64,000 nucleotides of DNA from Dokdonella fugitiva (GTDB taxonomy: Bacteria; Pseudomonadota; Gammaproteobacteria; Xanthomonadales; Rhodanobacteraceae), in contig NZ_SLWQ01000006.1 in assembly GCF_004342425.1 (NCBI RefSeq), forward strand, positions 1 through 64,000, in the 5' to 3' direction. The notes under the pieces were generated by a model. That model saw only the letters and a program-made list of their open reading frames with translations, had not been told where the DNA came from and made no database searches. Below, piece by piece: positions 49,668-59,106 of this stretch. Position numbers and translations under genes: made by a program. Position 1 is the stretch's first letter, and each line of letters opens with the position of its first letter.

Positions 49668-50897
49668 ATGCCCATCGCACAGCACCGTTACTGCGTCTTC
49701 ATGGTCGCCGTCGCGCTCGCCGCCGGCGTGTTCGCGCCGCACGCCGTCGCAGGCGAAGCGCTGCAATTGCTCGCACGCGCGCCACACGACCTCGTCCCGC
49801 CGCACCTGGACTCCGTGAAAGCGGCGCGACTCCACACGGCGCACCTCGACCGGGCGCCCGTCGCGCTGTCCTGGCCGCTCGACCCCGCGCAAGCACTCGA
49901 TGCACGACCGCGCGTGCACGTCGCCGAGAGCCGTGAATACTGGATCGACGCGAGCCAGGATGAACTGCAGCGCGGCGTGCGCCTCGCCCTCAGCGCGCCG
50001 GGCGCCGTCGTGCGACTGAGTCCGCACGGCGGCAACGCCGGCGCGACGATCGCGGCGTCGGACGTCGAACTGCGCAGCGCGGGTCGCCGCCTCGACCATG
50101 CGACGGCGTTGCGCAGCGCAGCCGATGCGGAGGCGATGCGCACCGCCGGCATGGACGTGCCGCAGGGCAGCACCGTGCTCCGCCTCGCCGACGATGTCGC
50201 CGCCGGAAGCATCGAACTCGCGGTGCCGACGGCACGCGGCAGCTACCTCGTGCACGTGTTCGAGCCGGCCAGCACGCTCGTGCTCGAACTCGCGGCGGAC
50301 CGTGACGGTATCGCCGGCGGCGATTCGCTGCGCTTCCGCGCCAACCTGCAGGGCGCGGCCGGCCTCGCCCGGCTCGGCGGACTCGTCAGCGCGCCCGATG
50401 GCGCGAGTCAGGCGATCGACTTCGTGCGCCAGCGCGACGGCAGCTATCTCGCGAGCGTGACGCCCGACGTCGCCCACGCGGGGGGACCGGGGTTGTGGGA
50501 GGTGCACGCCTTCGGCGTCGCCTCCGGCAAGCTCGCGATTCCGCGCGATGCGAAAACCGCCTTCGCTGTCAGCCTGCCCGTCGCACGCCTCGACGGTAGC
50601 GTCACGCGCGATGACGCAAACGGCATCGCACTCGCGGTCGGCGTGCAGGCGACCGTCGCGAGTCGCTACGGCATCAGCGGCGTGCTGTACGGCACGGGCA
50701 AGGACGGCGCGCTGCATCCGGCCGCGCTCGCGCAATCGGCCGCCTGGCTCGAGGCCGGCCATGGCCAGCTCGAACTGCGCTACGACACCGCCACCGTCGC
50801 GCTCGGCGCCCCGTGGGAATTGCGCGACCTCCGGCTCGTGAACCAGGCCGACATGAGCGTGCAGGAGCGCCGCGAGCGCGCACTGGCATTGCGGTGA
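49668..50897 (+). CDS. Secreted DUF4785-domain protein
   Basis: A 409-residue protein with a signal peptide (about 1-28, HAVAG). The mature part is beta-rich with the DUF4785 pattern, including GAVVRLSPHGGNAGATIAAS, DVPQGSTVLRLADDVAAGSI and a late LRYDTATVALGAPWELRDLR. No catalytic motif is seen. Ten bases after the hydrolase, so probably co-transcribed; it may stabilise, fold or target that enzyme. No tested function is known to me. Confidence 0.8.
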   Translation: MPIAQHRYCVFMVAVALAAGVFAPHAVAGEALQLLARAPHDLVPPHLDSVKAARLHTAHLDRAPVALSWPLDPAQALDARPRVHVAESREYWIDASQDELQRGVRLALSAPGAVVRLSPHGGNAGATIAASDVELRSAGRRLDHATALRSAADAEAMRTAGMDVPQGSTVLRLADDVAAGSIELAVPTARGSYLVHVFEPASTLVLELAADRDGIAGGDSLRFRANLQGAAGLARLGGLVSAPDGASQAIDFVRQRDGSYLASVTPDVAHAGGPGLWEVHAFGVASGKLAIPRDAKTAFAVSLPVARLDGSVTRDDANGIALAVGVQATVASRYGISGVLYGTGKDGALHPAALAQSAAWLEAGHGQLELRYDTATVALGAPWELRDLRLVNQADMSVQERRERALALR

Positions 50898-50903
50898 TCC
50901 GCG

Positions 50904-50933
50904 CCCCGGCCGCGGCTCGCGCCGCGGCCGGGG
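50904..50933. terminator. Strong 12-bp hairpin between converging genes
   Basis: CCCCGGCCGCGG (50904-50915) pairs perfectly with CCGCGGCCGGGG (50922-50933) across CTCGCG. It lies seven bases after the DUF4785 stop and before the end of epmA. There is no T-run, so it is a probable rather than sure bidirectional terminator. Confidence 0.5.
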
Positions 50934-51027
50934 GCTCCGTGTGCTCCCTGTTTCAGGCTTGAAAGACGTCCGACGCTGCCGCACGCCGCGGCGGGACTCG
51001 CGCTGCGCGCTCGATCCGCCCTGGCCC

Positions 51028-52005
51028 CTACGCGTCGGCGAACGGGAAGGCGAGCACGTCGGCGATCGCGTCGGTGCGCGCCAGGCACATGAGCAGGCGT
51101 TCGATGCCGAGGGCGACGCCTGCGCAGGCGGGCATCGACGGCAAGGCGGCCAGCAGGCGCTCGTCGACCGGGATTTCGCGTTGGCCGCGCTCGCGCCGGC
51201 GTGCATTGTCGCGCTCGAAACGCGCGCGCTGTTCGGCCGCGTCGGTGAGTTCGTGGTAACCGTTCGCGAGTTCGTACGGGCCCAGGTACAGCTCGAAGCG
51301 CTCGGCCACCGGCGGATCGTCGTCGCGGATCTTCGCCAGCGCCGCCTGGCTCGGCGGGAAGTCGTTCACGACGGTGATGCGATCGCGCGGAAACGAAGGC
51401 TGCAAGCGATGCGTGAGCAGCAGGTCGAGCCAGTCGTCGCGCGCAAGCCCCTCGCCGTCGATGCGCACGTCACCCAGCGCCGCCTGCAGCGCATCGATCG
51501 ATGCAGTGAACGGATCGACGCCGAGCCTTTGCACGAACAGGTCCCGGTACGAACAGCGGACGACCTCCACGCTACCCTGCGTGGTGGCCAGCGCGGCCTG
51601 CACGAGTTCGATCGTCTCCTCGGCAAGGCGGCGGTGGTCCCAGGCGACGCGATACCACTCGAGCATCGTGAACTCGGGATTGTGGCGCCGGCCCGCTTCG
51701 CCGTTGCGGAACACGCGACCGAGTTCGTAGCAGTCGCCGATCCCCGCGGCGAGCAGGCGCTTGAGCGGGAACTCGGGCGACGTGCGCAGCCAGCGCTCGC
51801 GCAAGCCGGCGTCGACGGGACCGCTGAACAGGGTACTGAAGCTCTCGATGTTCGGCTCGGTGTTGCCGGCTTCGCCGAGGATCGGCGTCTCGACCTCGAG
51901 TACGCCACGCGCGGCGAAGAACGCGCGGACCAGTGCGTACAGCGAGGCGCGTGCGCGCAGGGCCGCGATCCTGCGCGCGTCGTCGGGAGGCGTCGGTGCG
52001 TTCAT
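51028..52005 (-). CDS. epmA: Elongation factor P lysine lysyltransferase (EpmA/GenX/PoxA)
   Basis: A 325-residue class II lysyl-tRNA synthetase paralogue, exactly the family length, without the anticodon-binding domain. It attaches beta-lysine to EF-P. Motif 2 is RVFRNGEAGRRHNPEFTMLE and motif 3 is CAGVALGIERLLMCL; PEFPLKRLLAAGIGDCYELG precedes motif 2. ATG 52005 begins MNAPTPPDDARRI. The longer open frame upstream is antisense to jetA and not real. Divergent from the Wadjet operon. Confidence 0.95.
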   Translation of the reverse strand: MNAPTPPDDARRIAALRARASLYALVRAFFAARGVLEVETPILGEAGNTEPNIESFSTLFSGPVDAGLRERWLRTSPEFPLKRLLAAGIGDCYELGRVFRNGEAGRRHNPEFTMLEWYRVAWDHRRLAEETIELVQAALATTQGSVEVVRCSYRDLFVQRLGVDPFTASIDALQAALGDVRIDGEGLARDDWLDLLLTHRLQPSFPRDRITVVNDFPPSQAALAKIRDDDPPVAERFELYLGPYELANGYHELTDAAEQRARFERDNARRRERGQREIPVDERLLAALPSMPACAGVALGIERLLMCLARTDAIADVLAFPFADA

Positions 52006-52101
52006 GCCGGGTATCGGGTGGAGCCGCGCGACGGCGGGCGCGCAGTGTACGCGTTTCGCCGGGGCAATGGCCGCGACGCGCGATCCGGCCGGCAAACCGT
52101 G

Positions 52102-52107
52102 TAGCCT
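52102..52107 (+). promoter_or_regulatory. Probable -10 element of the Wadjet operon
   Basis: TAGCCT in GTGTAGCCTACCGC, 49 bases before jetA. A weak match; no clear -35. It fits the TAxxxT pattern seen before other genes in this window. Confidence 0.3.
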
Positions 52108-52155
52108 ACCGCTCCTGCGCCGCCGTGGCGCACGCACAGGAGCCACGTCCCCGGC

Positions 52156-53607
52156 ATGACGGAGAAGGACCATCCGGCGTTGTTTTCGCTCGTTCCACCC
52201 GGCCTGTTCGGCCCGCTCGCATCGCCCAACCGGGAACACTACTGGCTGATCCTGTGCCGGCTGTTCGACGAGTTCTTCGGCGCCGACGCGCCGATGCCGC
52301 CGAGCCATGGCATCGCGCGCCGCGAGATCACCGCGGCGATCGAGCGTTACCTGCTCAGTGACGATCCATGGGAAAGCGAGGAAGGCGACGCGCCCGACGC
52401 GCCCCTGAACGTGCGCGCGAACATGATCTACGAGCGCTTCCGCGCGGCCGGCTGGCTGCGCCAGGACCGCATCGGCGCGCGCGAGATGGTGACGATGGTG
52501 CGGCTGGTCGCGCAGCTGCTGTCGATGCTGATCGAGTTCGGCGAACAGGGCCCGACCTTCGTCGCCGCCAAGGTGCGTTCGATCGAGAGCCAGTTGCGCC
52601 AGGTGATCGACGGCAAGGCGAGCGGCGACGCACTCGACGAGGCGGCCGACCAGGCGCGCCGGCTGCTCGTTTCGCTGTCGTCGATGAGCCTGACCGTACG
52701 CGACCTCATGCCCGAACTCAGCCGCGCCGAGACGACCGCGCAGTTCGCGCGGCAGTGGTTCGAGCGCTACGTCGGGCAGTTCTTCATCGGCGACTATGCC
52801 GACTTGCACCGCACCGACCATCCGCTCGCGCGGCGCAGCGCGATCCTCGCGATGGCGGCGCAGATCGAAGGAACGGGGCTGCGCGACGGCGTGCTCGCCT
52901 GGTACCGCGAGCATCTCGTGGGGAACGACGCCGCGCGCGCCGAGTTGCGCCTGCAGCGCAGCCTGCGCCGGCTGCGCGAGCTGGAGCGGATCGACGAGTA
53001 CCTCGGGCGCCTCGACGAGGACGTGCGCCAGGCGAACCGCCGCGCACTCGCGTTCCTCGACTACCGCCTGCGCGCACCGGACAAGCTCGACGTGCTGCTG
53101 CGCCGCGCCTGCCGCGGCGCCCTCGCGGCGCCCGCCGACGCCCTGCGCCTGCCGGTCGCACCCGGCCCGCTCATGGACGATACGCGCCTGCGCCAGCCGC
53201 GCCAGAAGCCGCAACCGATCGCGCGCAGCGCGAACGCGATGCAGCAGCCGACGCCCGAGCAACTCGCGCGGCTGTCCCTGCTGCGACGCATGAAGCGCGC
53301 GCGCCTGGTCACGCCGGAGGACATGGCGCGCTACGTCGGCCGCCATCTCGCCTCGAGCGGCGAGATCGGTTCCGATGCACTGTCGATCGCCTCCATCGCG
53401 GACCTGCGCGCCTGGCAGACCCTGCTCACCCTCGCGCTGCGCAGCCACCGCATCGGCGGCCTGCGCCGCGACGATCCGCTCAACCGCCTGCTGCGCGGCT
53501 TCCGCGTCGAACTGCTCGACCCGGGGACGGCACACGACAACGGCTGGTTGCGCGCGCCCCGCTTCATCGTCCGGCGCAGCGCCACGCCCTCGCGGAGTAC
53601 TGCATGA
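52156..53607 (+). CDS. jetA: Wadjet defence protein JetA (kleisin-like)
   Basis: A 483-residue protein, first of four overlapping genes. It starts FSLVPPGLFGPLASPNREHYWLILCRLFDE-like and contains winged-helix-like and helical regions, with the stretch YERFRAAGWLRQDRIGAREM characteristic of JetA. JetA is the kleisin that bridges the JetC heads. From memory the N-terminus resembles the DUF5716-type JetA of type II systems more than the DUF3375 type I form; this subtype call is tentative. The stop overlaps the jetB start (ATGA). The start ATG 52156 has AGGAG 13 bases upstream. Confidence 0.87.
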   Translation: MTEKDHPALFSLVPPGLFGPLASPNREHYWLILCRLFDEFFGADAPMPPSHGIARREITAAIERYLLSDDPWESEEGDAPDAPLNVRANMIYERFRAAGWLRQDRIGAREMVTMVRLVAQLLSMLIEFGEQGPTFVAAKVRSIESQLRQVIDGKASGDALDEAADQARRLLVSLSSMSLTVRDLMPELSRAETTAQFARQWFERYVGQFFIGDYADLHRTDHPLARRSAILAMAAQIEGTGLRDGVLAWYREHLVGNDAARAELRLQRSLRRLRELERIDEYLGRLDEDVRQANRRALAFLDYRLRAPDKLDVLLRRACRGALAAPADALRLPVAPGPLMDDTRLRQPRQKPQPIARSANAMQQPTPEQLARLSLLRRMKRARLVTPEDMARYVGRHLASSGEIGSDALSIASIADLRAWQTLLTLALRSHRIGGLRRDDPLNRLLRGFRVELLDPGTAHDNGWLRAPRFIVRRSATPSRSTA

Positions 53608-54233
53608 AACGCAGCTGGAACACCCTCAGCCAGATGTCCAACGGCCTCTACACGGTGCAGGACTTCGAGCGCGCCGCCTATCGCCTCGTCGTCGAACAGG
53701 TGCTCTACGCGAACGACCGCATGGCGCGCACGGCCTACGCGATCGTCGAGGATCACTTCGGCGACTTCGTCTCCGCGCTCGAGCCGCTCGGTATCCGCCT
53801 CGAGCGAAATGCGCACTATCGTTACATCGTCGCCCTGCCCACGCACGGCGAAGGCACGCCGGTGACGCTCGCCGAAACCCTGCTCGTGCTCGTGCTGCGC
53901 CAGCGCTACGACGAGGCGGCGCGGCAGGGCCGCCTCGAGGAACACGGCGAGGTCGTGGTCGAGCTCCCCGAACTGCAGGAGGCGTACCAGGCGCTGGCCT
54001 CGCGCGCGATGCCGGATGTCGGCGACCTGCGCGACCTCGCGCGCACGCTCAAGCGCTGGGGCGTATGCAGACTGGTCGAATCCGAGCCCGACGATCCGCA
54101 ACCGTTCCACCTGCGCGTGCGTCCGGCGATCGTCGAGATCGCCGGCGAGCAGTGGCTGCAGCGACTCGACCAGCACAATCGCGACGACGACGACGCCGAA
54201 GACGCCGTGGAGGACGACGATGCAGCGGCTTGA
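53604..54233 (+). CDS. jetB: Wadjet defence protein JetB (DUF4194)
   Basis: A 209-residue winged-helix protein of the MukE/DUF4194 type: AYRLVVEQVLYANDRMARTA, then LAETLLVLVLRQRYDEAARQ and LKRWGVCRLVESEPD. It ends in a run of Asp and Glu. JetB binds the kleisin JetA in the SMC-like complex. Its ATG overlaps the jetA stop by four bases, and jetC starts 14 bases before its end. Confidence 0.9.
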   Translation: MKRSWNTLSQMSNGLYTVQDFERAAYRLVVEQVLYANDRMARTAYAIVEDHFGDFVSALEPLGIRLERNAHYRYIVALPTHGEGTPVTLAETLLVLVLRQRYDEAARQGRLEEHGEVVVELPELQEAYQALASRAMPDVGDLRDLARTLKRWGVCRLVESEPDDPQPFHLRVRPAIVEIAGEQWLQRLDQHNRDDDDAEDAVEDDDAAA

Positions 54234-57200
54234 GAGCGTGCACCTCGTGCAGTTCTTCCTGTTCGAGGCGCAGACGCTGCGTTTCGACCCGACCAGCGCG
54301 ATCATCGCGCCGAACGGTGCCGGCAAGAGCGCCTTGCTCGACGCGCTGCAGATCGTGCTGCTCGGTGCCGACCGCAGCCGCATCCGCTTCAACGCACAGG
54401 CAGGCGGCAGCCACCGCGCGCGCAGCATCCGCGACTACTGCCTCGGCGTCTACCGCAGCGGCGAGGACGGCCGCAAGCGCCGCACCGCGACGACCTACAT
54501 CAGCCTCGTGTTCCGCGACGAAGCGAGCGGCCTGCCGCTGACCGCAGGCATCGCGCTCGGCGCTTCGGCGGACGAGCCGGATCATCGGCAGTACGGCCTG
54601 TACATCCTGCCCGGCGTCGCGCTCGAACTCGACGACCACGTCGAGCGCGTGAAAGGGCGCGAGCTGCCGCTCGAATGGGCGCGCTTCCGCGAGCTCGCCG
54701 CCAGCCGCTGCCGCGCCGCCGGCAGCGGCCTCGAAACGCATGCGTCGAGCGAGCGTTTCGTCAAGGACCTGCTGTTCCGCCTGCGCGCGTCGCCATCCGC
54801 GCACCCCGACGTCAATGCCTATCGCAAGGCGTTCCAGAATGCCTTGAACCTGCAACGGGTCGAAGACGTCGACCTGTTCGTGCGCACGCTGGTCGCCGAG
54901 GACCGGCCGACCGACGTCGCGCGCTTCCGCGCCCTGCTCGACAGCTTCCGCGACATCAAGGAGAAGATCGAACAGGTGAAGCAGCGCATCGACGCGGCCG
55001 ACGGCGTCGAGCAGCAGTACGCGAAGATCGCCGCGCAAGCCGTGCGCGCCGCTTCCTACCGTGCGCTCGCCGCCGAATACGAGCGCGACCTGCTCGCCGA
55101 GCAGGTCGAGCAGGCGGAGGGCGCGCGGCGCGACGCCGAAGATCGCTTCGCATCCACGCGGCGCGCGCTGGAGGAGGCGCGCGGCGCGCGCGACCTCGCG
55201 CGCGACGAGCATGCCCAGGCCAATGCGCGCCTGCAGGGAAGCCATGGATACGGCGAGCAGGCGCAGCTCGACGCGCTCGCCGAGCGCGACAAGGAACGCC
55301 TCGCGCAGGTCAAGAAAGACCTGCTGCGCGAGATCGTGTTCGTGCGCGAGCGCCTGCGCGAAGCCGGCAGGCTCGCCCTGCCGACCATCGATGCCGCGAT
55401 GCTCGCCAATGCGCAGGCGACATGGGATGCGTGGTACGACGCGCTCGCCGCCCTGCCCGGTGACGCGCCGCTGCCATGGACGCCCGAGACCATGCATGCG
55501 CAGGCGCATGCGGCGCTCGCGGCCGCGGCGCCGATCGTCGCGGCAGTGGACGGTCACGCGCGCGAACGCCACGCGGCGATGGACAAGGCGCAGGACCGGC
55601 TGCGCGCCGCGCGCCAGAACCACAAGCGCCTCGCCGCGGGCCAGGCGGAACTCAACCCCGAGGCCGTGCGCCTCATGGGCTACCTGCACGATGCCGGCAT
55701 CGAGGCGAAACCGGTATGCGACCTCGTGCGCGTGAAGGACCTCGCCTGGCAACCGGCGATCGAGGCCTACCTGCGCAGCAATACCGAGGCATTGCTCGTG
55801 CCGGTGCAGCACGAGGAGCGCGCGGTGCAGCTCTACCGCTCGCTGCAGGGTGGCCGCTCGGTGTACGGCGTCAAGCTCGCGCTCGCGAGCCAGGCGCGCG
55901 CCAACCAGGCGTCGACGCCTGCGCCCGACAGCGTCGCCGCCCTGCTCGCGGGCGACGACGCCGATGCGCTCGCGTTCCTGCGCCGCCAGCTGGGCGAGCT
56001 GCGCTGCGTCGATACCGAAGCGGAACTCGTGCGCAGCCGCCAGGGCCTTACCCGCGACGGCGTGCTCGCCAAGGGCGGCAGCATCGAACGACTGCGGCTG
56101 CCGGTCGCGGCCGACCTCAAGATCGGTGCGACCGACAACCGCGCGCGCGCACGCGCGCTGCGCGAGGACATCGATGCCGCCGAGGCGGAGCTGCGCCGCC
56201 TCGAGCCGGAAGTGCGACGGGCGGACGACTGCCAGCGCGGCCTCGCCCAGCTCGCCGATCCGGATGCCACGGCACGGGCACTGCACCAGCGCGCACTGGA
56301 ACACCAGCAGGTGGCGCAGCGCTACCGCAACGCGCTCGACGATCGCGAAGCGACGCTCGACCCGGACCTGCTGCGCCTCGCCGAACGCGTGCGCGAGCTG
56401 CACGAGCGCGCCGGCGAGAGCGAACGCGCGGTCGAACGCCTGGTCGGCGAAGAAGCATTGGCCGGACGCGCTGTCGCCGACGCGCAACGCCTGCTCGACG
56501 GCCTGCGCGCGCAGGAAGACCTCGTCGCGCGCCGCGCGGTCGAGGCCTTCGCGCATCCGGACGTCGACCCGAACCGCATCGAGCGCCAGCGCGCGGAGCT
56601 CGACGGCAAGTTCGACATGCTCGAGGAGCGCCGTCGCCGCTGCGAGGAACGCGCGCAGGACGCGGACCACCAGCTCGCGCGCGTGCTGCCAGAGGCATGG
56701 AGCGCGCTGCAACAGTACGCGAAGGACCATGCGCTCGCGCTCGACTTCGCCGCCGACGAATGGCGCCCTGCGCGCGCCCTGCTGCAACGCGAACTGGCGC
56801 GCCTGCGCGACAGTGAACTCGTGCAATACCAGGGCGAAGCCGAACAGGCCTACGCGACCGCGGTCGAGACCTTCCGCGCGAACGTCGCCTCGACCCTGTT
56901 CGACAACTTCAGCAAGTTGCGCGCGCAGATCGGAACCCTCAACCGCACCCTGCGCGGCAGCCCGGCGTTTTCCAACAACGAGCGCTACCAGTTCCACTAC
57001 GAGGTACTGCCTGATTTCCGCGACCTGCACCGCTTCATCCAGCGCGCGGCCGAAGTCGGCGGCGAGGACAACCTGTTCGGCAACGCGGGCGAAGTGCCGC
57101 CGGCGTTTCGCGACCTCATGGAAGGCGACGTGGCCGCGCGCGCGGCCGCCTCACCGCTCGACGACTATCGGCGCTTCTTCCGCTTCGAGGTGCAGATCCG

Positions 57201-57648
57201 CCAGGACGATCGCGTGATCGGCACGCTCAGCGAACGCATGCGGTCGGGTTCGGGCGGCGAGCATCGCGCGCCGCTCTACGTGATCGCCGGTGCCGCGCTC
57301 GCGGCCGCGTACGGCAAGAGCGAATCGCAGCCGGGCGGGCTTGGCCTGATCCTGCTCGACGAGTTCGGCGACAAGATCGACGCGCAGAACGCGCGCGCGA
57401 CCACCGATTACCTGCGCTCGCTCGGCCTGCAGCTCGTGCTCGCCGCGCCGGACACGGCGCAAGGCACGCTCAGCGGCGTGCTCGACAGCTATATCGAACT
57501 GTTCCGCGACGGCGACCTGCTGCAGGCCGAGCGCATCGAGGTGAAACCCGCCGCACGCGAACTGCTGCTCAGCGACCAGTTCGACCTCCACCCCGAACTG
57601 CTCGCCGAGGAAGCGGCACGCATCGAGTGCGAGCAACCCGCGCCATGA
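54220..57648 (+). CDS. jetC: Wadjet defence SMC-like ATPase JetC
   Basis: A 1142-residue SMC/MukB-like protein. Walker A is PNGAGKS at residues 31-37. Two long coiled-coil arms (about 250-480 and 650-850) flank a hinge. The signature is SGSGGEHRAPLYVI and Walker B ends LLDEFGDKIDAQ with Asp1047 and Glu1048. ATP hydrolysis drives loop extrusion on plasmid DNA. ATG 54220 follows GGAGG; the start overlaps jetB by 14 bases. Its stop overlaps jetD (ATGA). All motifs look active. Confidence 0.94.
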   Translation: MQRLESVHLVQFFLFEAQTLRFDPTSAIIAPNGAGKSALLDALQIVLLGADRSRIRFNAQAGGSHRARSIRDYCLGVYRSGEDGRKRRTATTYISLVFRDEASGLPLTAGIALGASADEPDHRQYGLYILPGVALELDDHVERVKGRELPLEWARFRELAASRCRAAGSGLETHASSERFVKDLLFRLRASPSAHPDVNAYRKAFQNALNLQRVEDVDLFVRTLVAEDRPTDVARFRALLDSFRDIKEKIEQVKQRIDAADGVEQQYAKIAAQAVRAASYRALAAEYERDLLAEQVEQAEGARRDAEDRFASTRRALEEARGARDLARDEHAQANARLQGSHGYGEQAQLDALAERDKERLAQVKKDLLREIVFVRERLREAGRLALPTIDAAMLANAQATWDAWYDALAALPGDAPLPWTPETMHAQAHAALAAAAPIVAAVDGHARERHAAMDKAQDRLRAARQNHKRLAAGQAELNPEAVRLMGYLHDAGIEAKPVCDLVRVKDLAWQPAIEAYLRSNTEALLVPVQHEERAVQLYRSLQGGRSVYGVKLALASQARANQASTPAPDSVAALLAGDDADALAFLRRQLGELRCVDTEAELVRSRQGLTRDGVLAKGGSIERLRLPVAADLKIGATDNRARARALREDIDAAEAELRRLEPEVRRADDCQRGLAQLADPDATARALHQRALEHQQVAQRYRNALDDREATLDPDLLRLAERVRELHERAGESERAVERLVGEEALAGRAVADAQRLLDGLRAQEDLVARRAVEAFAHPDVDPNRIERQRAELDGKFDMLEERRRRCEERAQDADHQLARVLPEAWSALQQYAKDHALALDFAADEWRPARALLQRELARLRDSELVQYQGEAEQAYATAVETFRANVASTLFDNFSKLRAQIGTLNRTLRGSPAFSNNERYQFHYEVLPDFRDLHRFIQRAAEVGGEDNLFGNAGEVPPAFRDLMEGDVAARAAASPLDDYRRFFRFEVQIRQDDRVIGTLSERMRSGSGGEHRAPLYVIAGAALAAAYGKSESQPGGLGLILLDEFGDKIDAQNARATTDYLRSLGLQLVLAAPDTAQGTLSGVLDSYIELFRDGDLLQAERIEVKPAARELLLSDQFDLHPELLAEEAARIECEQPAP

Positions 57649-58850
57649 ACCCGGCCGCGCCGGTGCTCGCACGCCTGCTCGGCCGCGCCGAGCGCGCGCG
57701 CCTGCGCGGCGACGCCGCGCCCGCTGCGCTGTCGATGGCGAGCGCGCGCGACGCGCGCGAGTACGCGGCCTTGCAGTCGCTGCGCGAGATCGAAGCATTC
57801 CATGCCGCCATCGCGCTGGCCGAACGCGACGGTGCGATCGTCGCCGAGCGTGACCGGCATCGCGGCGACGGCGAGACCCTGCTCCGCCTCGTCGTCGCCG
57901 ACGTCGATGCGCTGGCACGGCATCTCGGCGTCGACACCGTCGCGCAGCGCAGCGCCCGTGCCGCCGCCACGCTCGCGCCGTGGACCGCGCGCTTCCCCGT
58001 CATCGCGGAAATCCTCGCGCTGTGGCGACGCGACGCGACGTTGCGCAAGCAGGGGCCCGAAGCCGCCCACGACCTCGCCGCGGCCGCATTCGCGGTCGAT
58101 GCGCTGCTCGCCGACCCCGAGGCGGCGCGCGGCGAGCGCACCCTGCGCAGGGAAAGCGTGCGCCTGTTCGGCGACAGCAAGCGCATCGAAGCGTTGACGC
58201 CGTGGCTCGACATCCTCCTCAACGGCGAGCCGGCATCGAGCGGGCTCGACAAGGAACAGGTCTGGGCCGCGCTCGGCCTGCGCAAGGAGCCGCTGCCGTT
58301 GCTGCTCGCCGGCGTCGGCCTGGTCGAACTCGACGACGGCTCGCGTGTCGCATTGCCACGCCGGTATCTGGGCTTGCCTGCTGAATCGGTTCGCGCGATC
58401 GACACGCCCGCGCGGCATGTGCTCAGCATCGAGAACGCGGCCAGCTTCCACGATGCCGCACGTGCGCGCGGCGATGCGCCGGTGCTGCTGCTCTACGCGG
58501 GAGGCATGCCGTCGCCGACGTGGCGCGCGGCGTATCGGCGCCTGCTCGGCGGCCTGTGCGCGGACGCCGCGGTATACCACTGGGGCGACATCGACGAGGG
58601 TGGCATGCGCATCGCCGCGAAGATCGCCGAAACCGCGCGGGACGCTGGCTTCGACCTGCGTCCATGGCTGATGAGCCCGGGGGACATTCCCGCTGCGATC
58701 CGCCGGCACGCTCGCACGCCCACGCCGGCCGTGCTCGCCTCGATGCGGCGCTGGGCGACACGCGCGGGGTGGCCCGGCGTCGCCGACGCGATCGGGCGCG
58801 AGCCGATCCTGCTCGAGCAGGAAGCAGTCGACCCGGTGCTGCCTCGGTAA
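57645..58850 (+). CDS. jetD: Wadjet defence nuclease JetD (DUF2220, toprim-like)
   Basis: A 401-residue protein, the nuclease that cuts small circular DNA trapped by JetABC. The C-terminal part (about 255-401) is a topoisomerase VI-like toprim domain, with the glutamate motif SIENAASFH and the acidic YHWGDIDEGGMRIAAKIAET, including Asp315 and Asp317. The N-terminal part (about 1-245) fits the DUF3322-like arm. ATG 57645 overlaps the jetC stop by four bases. All acidic residues expected for metal binding are present. Confidence 0.92.
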   Translation: MNPAAPVLARLLGRAERARLRGDAAPAALSMASARDAREYAALQSLREIEAFHAAIALAERDGAIVAERDRHRGDGETLLRLVVADVDALARHLGVDTVAQRSARAAATLAPWTARFPVIAEILALWRRDATLRKQGPEAAHDLAAAAFAVDALLADPEAARGERTLRRESVRLFGDSKRIEALTPWLDILLNGEPASSGLDKEQVWAALGLRKEPLPLLLAGVGLVELDDGSRVALPRRYLGLPAESVRAIDTPARHVLSIENAASFHDAARARGDAPVLLLYAGGMPSPTWRAAYRRLLGGLCADAAVYHWGDIDEGGMRIAAKIAETARDAGFDLRPWLMSPGDIPAAIRRHARTPTPAVLASMRRWATRAGWPGVADAIGREPILLEQEAVDPVLPR

Positions 58851-58903
58851 ACGGCGGCACGATCCATTCCTCGACGCCCGCCCGGTCGCTCGAGGGATCC
58901 CGG

Positions 58904-58992
58904 CCGTTCGCGCGTGAGGCTGGCCCGAAGGGCCGAATCCTCGCAGGTGGTTCGACTTCGCTCGCCGCGCGAGCGGCGCTCGACGCGAACGG
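58904..58992. repeat. Dispersed inverted-repeat element, copy 2
   Basis: An 89-base element bounded by CCGTTCGCG and CGCGAACGG, with GGCCCGAAGGGCC and GGTTCGACTTCG inside. Related to 48326-48439. It lies in the gap behind jetD. Confidence 0.55.
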
Positions 58993-59066
58993 GTCGAGAT
59001 GTCGCCCGCGCGTGACCAGCGCATTCACGCTGGCGGGCTCCGGTCGCGCTCCGCCACCGCCGCCGC

Positions 59067-59072
59067 TACCCT
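59067..59072 (+). promoter_or_regulatory. Probable -10 element of the membrane-protein gene
   Basis: TACCCT in GCTACCCTGTAGCG, 40 bases before the ATG. Confidence 0.3.
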
Positions 59073-59106
59073 GTAGCGTGACGCGGCTGGCCGACGGAGT
59101 TCGTGC

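Noticed and set aside
54049..57030. 993-residue minus-strand open frame over jetC
   Set aside because: Antisense shadow of jetC without motifs; the sense strand has all SMC motifs.
52156..57648. A housekeeping MukBEF or MksBEF condensin
   Set aside because: The presence of the toprim nuclease JetD and the JetA-type N-terminus favour Wadjet over a chromosomal condensin.
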